Assembly: GCA_038277395.1 (NCBI GenBank)
Contig: CM076191.1
Location: 173,460,552 to 173,524,551 of the forward strand
DNA: 64,000 nt
Source of the DNA: Dryocosmus kuriphilus
Lineage: Eukaryota > Arthropoda > Insecta > Hymenoptera > Cynipidae
Direction: 5' to 3'
Shown: piece by piece, positions 43,057 to 53,116 of the stretch
How the letters are laid out: each line of letters begins with the position of its first letter
Position numbering within the stretch: position 1 is the stretch's first letter
Notes under the pieces: model-generated
Told to the model about the DNA's origin: nothing
The model's input: the letters and a program-made list of their open reading frames with translations, nothing else
Database searches by the model: none
Translations under genes and position numbers: made by a program

Positions 43057-43253
43057 GAAAAATCGTGTGAAGTGTATAGGGAGGGTACATGGCGACGAGG
43101 GGAAGAAAAAAAGGCTAGTGGTAGAAGGAAGGTGATAATGGAAACAGTAGAGGTAGAAAGGAAAGGAGAAGGAGAAGGCGGAGCGACGGGGTTTTCACAA
43201 AAATAGGGAGAGGACGTAAAAGAGAAAGATGGGAGAAAGGAAGGAAAAAAGAA

Positions 43254-43397
43254 ATGAGAGTAGCGTTTTGGAACGTATCAGGGCTAATGAATAAAGATGA
43301 AGGATTCTGGGAAGAAATGAAGAAATGGGATGAAGTGATGCTGAGTGAAACCTGAGTAGATGAGCAGGATTGGAGGAGGGTGAAGAGGAAGTAACCC

Positions 43398-43463
<66 letters not shown>

Positions 43464-45585
43464 TGGAAGATGCAAGAGGCAAAGAAAGAGAAGGTAAATG
43501 AAGAAGGAAAGAGAGTATGGTGTTAGGAGTGAGGAATGAATTGGTAGGTGAAGACAGAATAGGAATGGGATTTGAGGAAACAGATGGACTAACGACGAGA
43601 ATGGTGAAGATAGGAAGAAGAAAGGTGAGGATAGTTTGCATCTAGAGGAGAAGGGAAGAAGAAGAAGGCTGGAGTGTGATTAGGAAATGGGTGGTGAAAA
43701 AGGATGATGAATTGGTTTTGATAGGAGGCGATATGAATGCTTGGGCAGGGGAACAGGGAGGGGAAATATGATATGAAGAGAGCGAGACTTTCAGGAGAAA
43801 ATCGAAACATAAACAGGTGGACCAGGAGGGCAGGACTCTGCTAGAAATTCTGGGAAAAACAGGATGGTTCATTTGTAATGGGAACTCGGAGGGGGATGAG
43901 GAAGGAGAGATTACATTTGCAGGAAATAGAGAAACAGTAATAGATTACATTCTGGCAGAGGAAAGGATAAGGAAGCTGTTGGAAAGAATGGAAGTAGGGA
44001 ACGAAATAGGGTCAGAACACTTCCCAGTAATTGCACCGTTGAAATGTGTGAATGGGAGAAGAGAGGAAAGGAAGAAGGAGGGAGTAACAAGGAAGAAAGA
44101 ATATATGGGCAAGTGGGGAGTTGATAAAATAAGAGAAGATACGGAAAGAATGGAAGAAGGGAATACTATGATTGAAGAGGGGGAAAGCGTGGATGCGATG
44201 CTGTGTAAGATAAAGGAAAGGGTAGAGAATATAGTGGAAGAAATTAGGCCAAGTGAGGAGGAAAGAAGGGAGAAAAGAGGTTGGTGGGACGTGGAATGTA
44301 TACAGAGTAAAGAACGTATGAAGTTATCGTTAAAGGATTGGAGAAAAGGCGAGATAGACAGAAAGGAATATAATAAAAGGAAAAGGAAACACGAGAAATT
44401 ACTAGATGTGAAAAGACCGGAGGAGAAGGTGAGGTACATGGAGGAGTCAGAGAAAGCAATAAAGGAAGGAAGAGAATGGGAGGTGATCAATAGAGAGAGA
44501 GGTGTGGATGGAAAGGAATCAATAAAGAGATAAATATGGATGAATGGACAGTATACTTCAAGAAATTGCTAGGAGGCGTGGATAGCAAAGTGATGGGGGA
44601 AGGCAGAAAGAGCAAGCAGGGAGAAATGGAAGGGGGGAGTGAGGTGACCAGAGAGGAGTTAAATCAAGCAATTAAGAAGTTAAAAAGAAACAAGGCGACA
44701 GGAGAGGATGGGATGGAGAATGAAGCGTCAAAATTTGGAGGAAGAAGGATTAGAGAAGAGATTTGGAAAGTATGTAGTAGAGTATGGAGAGGGGAAGGAT
44801 GGCCCAAGGAGTGTATAACAGGTTTGGTAGTTCCATTATTAAAGAAAGGTAGGGGTGAAAAGTGGAAGATTATACAGGAATCACTCTCATGCCAGTAACG
44901 TCTAAAATTTACGCGGAGGTGCTTAGGAAGAGACTAGAAGAACAGATAGAAGATAAAGGATGTATTCCACACAATCAAACAGGAGTCAGAAAGGGGATGG
45001 GATCAGTGGATAACATTTTCGTTCTGAATTATCTAGTCAACAGGAACCTGGGACAGAAAAAAGGAAAGCTAGTTGCACTCTTCGTAGATTTTAAGGCAGC
45101 TTTCGACTCGGTGAATAGAAAAGTTTTGTGGAAGGTAATGAAAGAAAGGGAGATCGGCGAAGAGTTGATTGAGAGGATAAAAGAGGTCTTCACGGAGACG
45201 AAAACAAGGGTGAGGATCGGGGAACAGAAAGGGGAAGAATTTTGGACAGGGAGAGGTCTCAGGCAAAGGCGCCCGCTAAGTCCATTGTTATTTAGCATAA
45301 TGTTAGCAGACCTAGAAGAGCAAATGGAAAAGAATGGTAAAGGAGGTACAGTTCTAGGAAATAAAAGAATATACTCACTAGCGTACGCGGACGCTGTGGT
45401 ACTTCTAGCAGAGAACGGAAATGGAATGAGCTTGCTAATGAAAGCATTCGAAGAGTATGGGAGAGAGAAGGACTTGAAAATTAATATGACGAAAACAAAA
45501 ATAGTATGTTTCGGAAAGAGAAAGAATGAAGTAAAGTATGGATGGAAGATAAATGGATATATGTTACAGGCAGTTCTTTTTAAAT
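43254..45585 (+). pseudogene. LINE-2 endonuclease-reverse transcriptase, dead
   Basis: Starts MRVAFWNVSGLMNK (43254); TGA replaces Trp in the VMLSET(W) motif. The endonuclease is split by an (AT)n expansion (43401-43459) and continues with LVLIGGDMNAWAG and GSEHFPVIAPL (usually SDH). RT follows from about 44536, after a stop at 44531, with KATGEDG, a frame break at ~44870, FVDFKAAFDSV and GLRQRRPLSPLLFS (consensus GCPLSP). The catalytic box reads YADAVVLL instead of YADD, so the second catalytic Asp is lost. The protein stops abruptly at ~45585. Confidence 0.85.
43401..43459. repeat. (AT)n microsatellite in the LINE-2 endonuclease
   Basis: About 29 AT dinucleotides interrupt the endonuclease frame. 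The minus-strand ORFs reading poly-IY over it are artefacts. Confidence 0.9.
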
Positions 45586-45614
45586 GTAATTGAAATTAGA
45601 TAATGTGCAATAAA

Positions 45615-46435
45615 AATATCTTTTAGGATATTAAAAATGCTCGTATTAGTTTCATAGAAAAATTTTTCTCCCACTTCCTTCCTCCGCCCTTCATTTTTGA
45701 TAACAAAAAATAAATTTTAATTAATTAATTCAATAGCTTGAAACTTTTTTGTGAGTTTTTTTATATTAGGTATTTGTCAAGATAATTTTAATTGGATAAC
45801 ACTTAGCAAAATTATATTTTAAACGAGCAACAATGTTCGTATTAGTTTCGTTACCAATGGAAAATTTTATCCTCACTCCCACACTCCGTCCATTCCTTAA
45901 GGTACTGATGCAGAAAATCAAACGCTTAAAGTCAAATTCAAAGAAAACTTGAGTGGCCTCAAAATTTCAGCAAATTTGGCGCGTATTTCGAATTTAGAAT
46001 GATAAAATGAGACCGTGAAGAAGGTTGAAAGACAAACAAAATAAGTTCAAATCTTCGATTGATTACAGGTATCTTAAACGCTATGGCGTTCTAATGGATG
46101 TGTATAAAAAAACTGATTACAGCAATATCGTAAAAACAACAAGATGTGAACTATTATTATTGCGTCTAATTTTTTTCAATTTCATTTTTTAAATCTTTAT
46201 TCAATGAATAAGTTATTATGTATTATGCAATTCAAATTACCTTAAAAAAAATAGAAAACTCACTGGAAAATTTTAAGTTATTAAAATATTATATTGAAAT
46301 TTCTTTCCTGTTATAAAAATACATATAAAGGGCGATGGAAGAGTGTGGGGATGAAAATTCTTCATTAGTAAGGAGACTAATATGAACATTTTTATTATTT
46401 TAAAATACCTTTCTGTTAAGGGACCTGTTGTTCAA
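45615..46435. repeat. Foldback repeat FB-B
   Basis: Left arm words (ttttaggatattaaaaatgc, cgtattagtttcatagaaaa) are mirrored near 46370-46430 (gagactaatatgaacattttt, attttaaaatac). A second partial direct copy of the arm lies at 45825-45890 (caatgttcgtattagtttcg, ctcactcccacactccgtcc). No ORF. Confidence 0.6.
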
Positions 46436-46944
46436 TTTAAATTAAATAAAGAGCTTTAAAGTCACATAAATATTTTAAGTTATTAGAATTTAAATTTAAA
46501 TTGGTTTATTTGCTATAAAAGTATTTATAAAAATATTTATAAAAAATTCTGAGTGTAGCACCCATATATATTTTATTTACTTGTTAATTCGGAGCTTGAT
46601 TATTTACTGATCATCTTAGATTTTGCCATACAGCTGCAAAAGCAAGGCCGGAAGATACAGTTTTACATTGGACTTTTCCTAAATACACTAGGCACTTCAC
46701 GATTTTCCTAGGTAAAGTCGAAAGTGAAAGTGTAGTTTTGGACTTTGCCTGACAGCGCTCAGTCTTGTATATTAGTTTATACTCCCTCCCTTTTACGGGT
46801 TTTGAGAGTCTTACAGAACAATTCCAAACAAATTTTACAACTTCCTTAGTCTCTCAAAATCGCCCAGTGACCCCTAAGCAATATGCCCCTCGACATGAAG
46901 CATCTTCCCCGAAAGATCACTGGTCTCTCTTTATGAGGGAACAT
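46436..46944. other. No gene recognised
   Basis: AT-rich to 46640, then mixed sequence with gacttttcctaaatacac / gattttcctaggtaaagtc words. The ORF at 46765-46953 has no motif. Confidence 0.4.
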
Positions 46945-47090
46945 ACAGTTTAACGTGGGTTCCAAACAACGAGAGCCTCGGTAGAAGTACATAGAAAATT
47001 CCATTGGTACTCGGCTCAGGAACAGAACCCCGGACCTCTTGCTTATAAGGCCGACGCGCTATCACCTGAGCCACCGAGGCTCTCTCTGAC
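46945..47090 (-). repeat. tRNA-derived SINE (minus strand)
   Basis: On the minus strand, A-box-like ggtggctcaggtgatagcgc and B-box-like ggggttctgttcctga are spaced as in a tRNA head, followed by the shared tail gagtaccaatggaattttct. Outer words gagagcctcggt (46971-46982) and accgaggctctc (47073-47084) are exact inverted repeats. Same family as 880-1000. Confidence 0.65.
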
Positions 47091-47129
47091 AGCGCTCAGT
47101 CAATTCGCGAAATGCACAGGCAGACTGCG

Positions 47130-47335
47130 AATGGACCGGATTTCGGGCTTTGCTTGTATCATATACGAGTATACTGTAACATCTTGTTTATTACTTATTA
47201 CTTCTTGCTCATCGTGGTCTAGGTTAATTTTTTTCGATATTCTGTTGGTATATATAAAAATATTATATACCTATAAGTTAAATTTGACTTATAATTTTAG
47301 TATATTTATTTTCCATTCGAATTTGTTTAAATTAT
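47130..47335 (+). pseudogene. Secreted-protein family: degraded promoter and exon 1
   Basis: The words gtaacatcttgt (promoter/leader) and ttcttgctcatcgtggtctaggttaat (about 47203-47229) correspond to the leader and to cttcatcatcgtggttttggttaat of gene 1 exon 1. A TAG now interrupts the signal peptide and the ATG is lost. It is followed by intron-like sequence shared with gene 3 and with 172-523. No exon 2 is seen. Confidence 0.6.
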
Positions 47336-47696
47336 AAATCCTTTTTGTAATAGTGTACAAAGAGCATTTCCCAAATTTTCACTGACTATGACCAGACTTG
47401 CAAAAAACAGTGGCTGAGTTAATTGATTTGATTTAATGTTTTCCCGGGGGGGAGGGGGGGGGCTCGTAACAGCACCCCCTGGCGCTCAGTGAATAAGCCC
47501 ATTGTGCCACACCCATGTTTCTCCTATGGTAGTGCACCGAATCCGTGCACCTTTACCGAGTTTTGATCTCAGCGCTTTTTCATTGTTTTCAACATTCCGG
47601 AAATATAGTATAAATCTCGGGTGCCAGGCGTACTCCATGGCACCGCATCGAAGACGGGCCTCTTTGCAAATCAAAATGAGCCTCTGATACGAGGCA

Positions 47697-48040
47697 CGTT
47701 GAGAAAGTAAGTGTACTGGACCTCCGATGCTCAAAGGGGATTAATTTTGACGATGTTCTCAACGCTGCGTTTTAGGGTAAAATCTGGAGAGTAGAATGCA
47801 AGGTCGCTCACGGTAGTAGCTTCAAGACTCTCGTTTCAGTGCCGTTTCGGAATGATTCTCCTTATTGATTTTTTGCTTCAGGGGTAAATAATTAACATTC
47901 AACATTACTGTAAAACCTTAAGAAACTTCGCAGAGCCATTCAGAAAAAAATAAGAGGACTGTTAACGCAAAGAGAGAGTTTGTTTCATGACAACGACCGC
48001 TACCACACGGCCCACGTCACAACGCACCTATGGGAGTCAT
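47697..48040 (+). mobile_element. mariner-X deletion derivative, copy 2
   Basis: TIR cgaggcacgttgagaaagtaagtgtact at 47692 onward. A reading frame near 47985-48045 gives HDNDRYHTAHVTTHLWESFGW, the second catalytic motif region of mariner. Most of the gene is deleted. Confidence 0.65.
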
Positions 48041-48160
48041 TCGGATGGGTAAAGTACCGGTAAAAATACATAGACAAATTTTCGTTGATACTGGCACAGG
48101 AATCGAATTCCAGACCTCCAGGAAGCCTCCAGCACTGTCGCCTAAGCCACCGTGTAAGGG
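48035..48160 (-). repeat. tRNA-derived SINE, duplicate
   Basis: Counterpart of 880-1000 in the segmental duplicate: ctggcacaggaatcgaattc (B box side) and gtcgcctaagccaccg (A box side). Confidence 0.55.
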
Positions 48161-49572
48161 AATAATTATCTATAATTTATATACACTCGTTTACAAACTC
48201 GTTTACAAAATGTCTTAAGTAAAAGTATCCTTCCTCTTTAGAACAATTTTATATCGCACCATGTTCTTCTTACTCGGAAAGGTTCGTTTAGGTATGTAGC
48301 TTTAGTGAAAAAATATTCGATGTTTGTTAAATTTAATTGTTCTATTTTATGTGACGCGTTGCGAATTTACTTGACGCGTGGTGTTTGTTCTTTGGTTATA
48401 GAATGGGCTTCATGGAAGCTTATCTAGTTTTGATAATTTGATGTGGATGTTTCCACCCTCTCAAAGATTTATCTAGAAGTACGGAAATCACATCGATATG
48501 AAGATGCATAACGAATGCAGAACTAATTTACACTTTGGTAAAAGTGTTTTTTATTAATTGCATGGGTTGCTGATATAAGTCAACGTAGGTGTTTCCTTTG
48601 CAAGTCAAAAATTTGGCAACATAAATGTTATTGTGCAAAAGTCCTCTCCTTGAGCGGTAATTAGGAATATTAATTACAGGAGAGCGAATCCTAATGTGGC
48701 GCACCTAAAACATTTTTGAATTTTAAGAATAATATAAGCGATTTTGTAGCAGTAAACTATGAACCATGTAGTTTGATAGCTTAGGCTTGCTTTATATGTA
48801 GCAGAAGTAACATGGGGTTAATTAAAAACATTAATTTTAGGCTTTGTTAAAAAGTTCACCTGCTTATAGTTATCTGCCTTATTTCTTAATGTGGCGCAGC
48901 GGCCATGTTTATTTGTCGTGTATTATCAAAGAAAAAGTGACTTGTTACTATTAGAAGAAATCTTTTTTAGTAAAATTAGGCTTTAAAAAAATGTTTTAAA
49001 AGTTTTAATTAACCCTGTGTTTTACAAGATTTTCATAATACTTCTTTGAAACAGGTTATGTACTTTTTTAACTTGAAAAACATCGAAAAAAGATTATGAA
49101 GTGATTAAGAATTTATAATAATATTAAAGTATCAAAAAATATATTCCTTTAAGAATGTTTTTATTTTGGAAAAAATGTCCTATTATTTAGGTGTGTATTT
49201 CTATAAATATACGTATGCCAAACATCGTGTATCACATTAGGTGCCCGTTCATAGTACGTGACTAGACACATATTTTATGTCATGTTTAGTTAATAATTTT
49301 CTCATGGATAAACTATTAAAGTATCCACAGGAATTCAGATTAGAGATCAGAAAAAAATGTTAAGTATACTGCAGAATATTTTATTTTTAATTGCTTTTTC
49401 TCACTATAATAATAATTGCAAAATGTCAAAAAATAACTTGACAAAACTTTTTAGAATACATTTTAAACAATGATGCGGGGAAACTTGCGGGTGGGGACAC
49501 ATATCGCAAATGCGACGATTGGGTGCCGAAGGCTTGCCACACTTTTGCCACTTTGGAGGAAGACTTTAAAAA

Positions 49573-50280
49573 AAAATCTGCCCGCTTCGTAGACACATTC
49601 TCATCACCCGCTTCGCGCGAAGTATGAGCGCGCCTAGCGCGCGTCTGTTGGCACTCGCGCTTCGCGCTCGATAGATTATTCACCTCGCGCTACGCGCTCG
49701 GTGTTTATGGATCGTATAAACCTTTAAATTAAAAATTACAAAAGTAATTATTTTACTTAAGGCTCTATCGCCCTTAAGGAATACATTCTCATCATGACAC
49801 TCGCGCTTCCTGCTCGATAATTACATTTTTTTTAAACACATTATAGATTGGTAAATTTTTTTAGTGATTTTCCAAATTTTCACAATACAGGATTTCGATT
49901 CTTAAAAGTAAAACGATGAGTCTTATAAATAAATTTTGTAGCTCTTTCCAAGGTGAACAATTCTGCTTGTTAATATTTTCTCATATCCTGCATAGTTTTG
50001 CTGAAAAGTGGTTTTCTTTATATTTCATAACATATTTCACGAATAACTCAAAAACTACGCGTATGCTAAAAAAAATGATAGAGAGAAAATTTGTAGATCC
50101 TTTTGAGGCGAACAACTTTATTCATTACCATTTTTCCGTATCTTGCATAGTTTTGCGGGAAATTTGAAATTTTTTATTTTTAATAACGTTTTATCGATTA
50201 AACTAAAAACCGTGCACTTTATCAAAAAAAATTTGACACAAAATTTATAGATCTTTTTAAATTGAAAAACTTTATTTTCT
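49573..50280 (-). repeat. GC-palindrome element, copy C (reversed, partial)
   Basis: Begins with the GC tail (tctgcccgcttcgtagacac ... cgcgcttcgcgctcgataga, 49573-49700), then ggctctatcgcccttaaggaatac, and parts of the tandem units down to about 50280. The head with the gtct microsatellite is missing. The plus-strand ORF at 49916-50167 is the mirror of similar ORFs in A and B and not a gene. Confidence 0.8.
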
Positions 50281-50284
50281 ACCA

Positions 50285-50585
50285 AAGCATACTCCCTAGG
50301 TCTAAGTATGGGAGCTTTCCGACTTTGACAAGGACTGTGTCAACTTGTCGTCAGACACATTACGGTTTCTTCTTCGTATCCTAACGTCCTCCTGCAAGGT
50401 AGTGCGCCACACTCGCATCAATACTACGTTGACCCTACAGGCGAATCATTCCACACATCCCTTGCGGGCAGTGTCATCGCTGTGGTGTCCAATGGGACAG
50501 CAGGATTTTTCCCTTACAGATTTTTAGTTTTGGTTCGGGTAGTGTTTCTAGATGGATACATGCTGCGCCTCGGCTTGGTAGAATT
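50285..50585 (-). mobile_element. LINE-1 5' region fragment, inverted
   Basis: Reverse complement of about 25085-25385: gtctaagtatgggagctttc, cttgtcgtcagacaca, caggcgaatcattccacaca, tgctgcgcctcggcttggta. No coding part is present. It abuts element C directly, so one inserted into or recombined with the other. Confidence 0.85.
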
Positions 50586-51498
50586 GTTATTGAAAATTTT
50601 CATATAATTTTTTTACCTGCATTTTATTTTCAGAACAATCTAAACCCTATTTCTAAGATAATTTCTTAATAATTCTGCGGTTTATAGGAAGAAAGGCTTA
50701 TCTGCAACTGTTATGATTTGAAGATAAATGAGGTTGTATATTCTTTTAAATCTGTCAACTCGGAAATATAACCGATTATTTTTATATTAAACTGTTAGTT
50801 CTATTTTTAAATGTATTTTTCAAATGTGATGTCCAAATTTGGAAAAAAAATGAAAGATCTCGGTGAAATTAAACGTGATCTTAGCATATTCGCCTATTTT
50901 TTTGTTCGTTAAGTTATAGACATGGAGTTAACCTAAAAATAAGGCCACTAAACTTCGACTCCGTTTCGTGTTACAAACTTGACACTCGTGAAATAGTCAA
51001 CTTCTGGCATGTATCACATACAATATTTTTTACAAAAAATGTATAAAAATGAAGATTTTCCGTATCCGAAAAATGTGCACAAAGTACCAGATTTCCCTGC
51101 TGTGAGATTAGCGTGCGTAAATGTGCTATTCCTACAAATTTTTGCGTGCGGCAATGTAAAACTGTGCGGGAATACCAGATTCCTTTTGAATAATAGCGTG
51201 CTAATATAATATACGTGTCTTTACATTTAAATTGAAAGCAATTTGTAGACAAATTGAAGAGGCCGATGCAACTGACAGGTATATGATGTGATTATGGAAA
51301 GCGATTTGGTGAACGATGAAAGTGATACAGAAACGCAATGACAATAATGAACTCTGTTCATACGTATTCATAGTATTCTTTGTTTTTGCTTAAACGCATT
51401 AAAAGGAGAATAATTGAACCTTGTTTTATGGAAAAAATTATTACTACAAATAACTTTTTTGAAAAGATTTAAAAAGTCGTGCGATTTTAAGACAAAAT
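50586..51498. other. No gene recognised
   Basis: AT-rich. 51060-51200 holds a partly repeated stretch with alternating motifs (accagatttccctgc, gcgtgcgtaaatgtgc / gtgcgggaataccagattcc). The minus-strand 93-codon ORF at 50971-51252 overlaps it and has no motif. A unique stretch precedes LINE-3. Confidence 0.4.
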
Positions 51499-51687
51499 AC
51501 TTAACGGGTGCAGGGACTTCCGGTTTGGCGCTCCATCGGGTGGGACGTGCGTGCTCTTCTTGGTGAAAATTGTCACGATTTGGTGGCGTACGGTCGCGGG
51601 CAGGTCAGGGTTGCACTTGGTTCGAGGGATTTACGCACGAGGTTTGCGGGAGGGTGTTATCTGGAGTTTTGGTACCCGGAGTGAGTT

Positions 51688-53116
51688 GTGGAGTGGTCGG
51701 TGGAAGTCATGAAGAATGGTGAGGTTATGTGCGGTGAGAGGGAAAAGTCAGTTGGTGTTTTGGGTCACGCAGTTGTTCAACCGAAGTCAGTTGACGTGGG
51801 ATTTATAATCAACGCCTCCAGCAGAGAGGATGGCAATCAGGCCAGTCAACAAGAGCCCCGTATCGGCGAAACACAGGCAAAGAAAAGAAGACGAGTGAGG
51901 CCTAGCAAAGAGGAACTCGAAAAACAGCGAACGAGCAAAGCCACCGGAAGTTTGGATAAATTCCTAGCCTCGCGAAAGAAAGAAAAGAGAAGACGCCAAT
52001 AACGAAAGGAAAAAAAAACTAAGATATTTTCACGTTCTCCAAATATAACTGCCAAGGATAAAAAGGATGAGAATGGGCTTCGGGAAGGATCGGGTGACGT
52101 GACAGCCTCCTTCAGTAGGGTAACCCTGAGTGAGGAAAAAGACAAAGCTCTGGAAAAACAAGGAAACGAGAGTATCTTAGAGGAAAATGTATTTTGCATG
52201 CTAGACTCTTGGTGGGAAAGAAAAGGTAAAGGTGAACTAGATAAATTTTTAAAGTGCGGACTCAGTGATTTTGTGAAAAGGGAATTAAGTGAAATTCTGG
52301 AATATGGAGGGAAAGGGAAAGCAGATCAAGACGAAGATGAGGAAAGGGCTATAAGGGAGAAAGCAGTAATGAAAGCTCTGGCTAGAGCAAAAGAAAGGGA
52401 AGTCAAATGGTAGGATGAAAATACTGAGCTGAGGAAAAGAATAGTGAGGCTAGAAAATAAATTAGAAGATTTAAATAGAATAAGCAACATGGGAAATAAT
52501 CTTAATTGTGAAGTGGGGCAAAATTTGAATAGAATCAGTGGAGAAGGTGGGGCTGAAACAGTAAGAGAGAATGGGGACCAGTCTTCAGAGTTTCATAACG
52601 AAGAGGAATTGAAGAACAGCAGTGATGATAAGAATTCAACGATTCCAGAAAGGCTTCCGGCTCGAGAATTAGTGTGGGAATTAGAAGAGAGAAAAAAAAA
52701 AGGAAAAACTGGATAAAAGTGGGGGATTCAGAATCACAGGCGGGCGTACCATGGCGAACGAAATACAGATGGTACTCGGGAATCTGACGGGAATAAACAT
52801 TCACATTAAAGAAATGAGAATAATAGGTGGGGGTGTCTTATTGAGGTTGTCATCATAGGAGGAAAAAGTGAAATTAATGAGGGTCAAGAAGCGGCTAAAA
52901 GGAACTAATATCAGGGTGAACGACGACCTAACTACAAGAGAAATGGAGGTGCAGAGTTGGATAATTGGAAAAGTAAGAAGATACCAAAGGAGAGGAGTAG
53001 ATGCAAGCTGGAGTTACATAAAGTGGAGAGTTGGAAATCGGGATTTCTTCTGGGATGAGATAGAGGGAGTGAAGGAAATCAGTAGATTTCGAAAAGGCGG
53101 GGCGCAAAGCAATTAA
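51688..53116 (+). pseudogene. LINE-3 ORF1 (gag-like)
   Basis: One frame runs from MEWSVEVMKNGEV with a basic stretch (KKRRRVRPSKEEL). It passes a TAA (about 52000) and a TAG (about 52412), then a coiled-coil-like part (RKRIVRLENKLEDLN). After a shift in an A-run near 52690 and a stop near 52857 it reads GGFRITGGRTMANEIQM and VNDDLTTREMEVQSWI, ending IKWRVGNRDFFWDE. The last part is the RNA-binding-like C-terminus of LINE ORF1 proteins. Binds element RNA in living relatives. Confidence 0.75.

Larger units (their letters stand above)
42430..45585 (+). mobile_element. LINE-2: non-LTR retrotransposon, truncated at both ends
   Basis: Strongly purine-rich plus strand (G and A). It contains the end of an ORF1 and most of an ORF2, and stops abruptly inside the RT C-terminal part near 45585 (after KYGWKING). 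Related in organisation to LINE-3 but not the same family. It inserted immediately 3' of secreted gene 3. Antisense Ser/Leu-rich ORFs over it are artefacts of purine bias. Confidence 0.8.
47335..49570. repeat. 2.2-kb segmental duplicate, copy 2
   Basis: Same order as 172-2400. Differences include a longer G run near 47446-47462 and a second cactcgtttacaaa at 48184-48206. It is cut at 49570 by element copy C, while copy 1 continues into the FB-A arms. Confidence 0.85.

Noticed and set aside
43195..44490. Long minus-strand Ser/Leu/Phe-rich ORFs (43195-43641, 43945-44490)
   Set aside because: They are the antisense of purine-rich LINE-2 coding sequence. Composition bias removes stop codons; the plus strand carries the real LINE motifs.
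46945..47090. Functional tRNA gene
   Set aside because: Only degenerate A and B boxes; no complete cloverleaf or anticodon arm could be formed, and copies share a non-tRNA tail as SINEs do.
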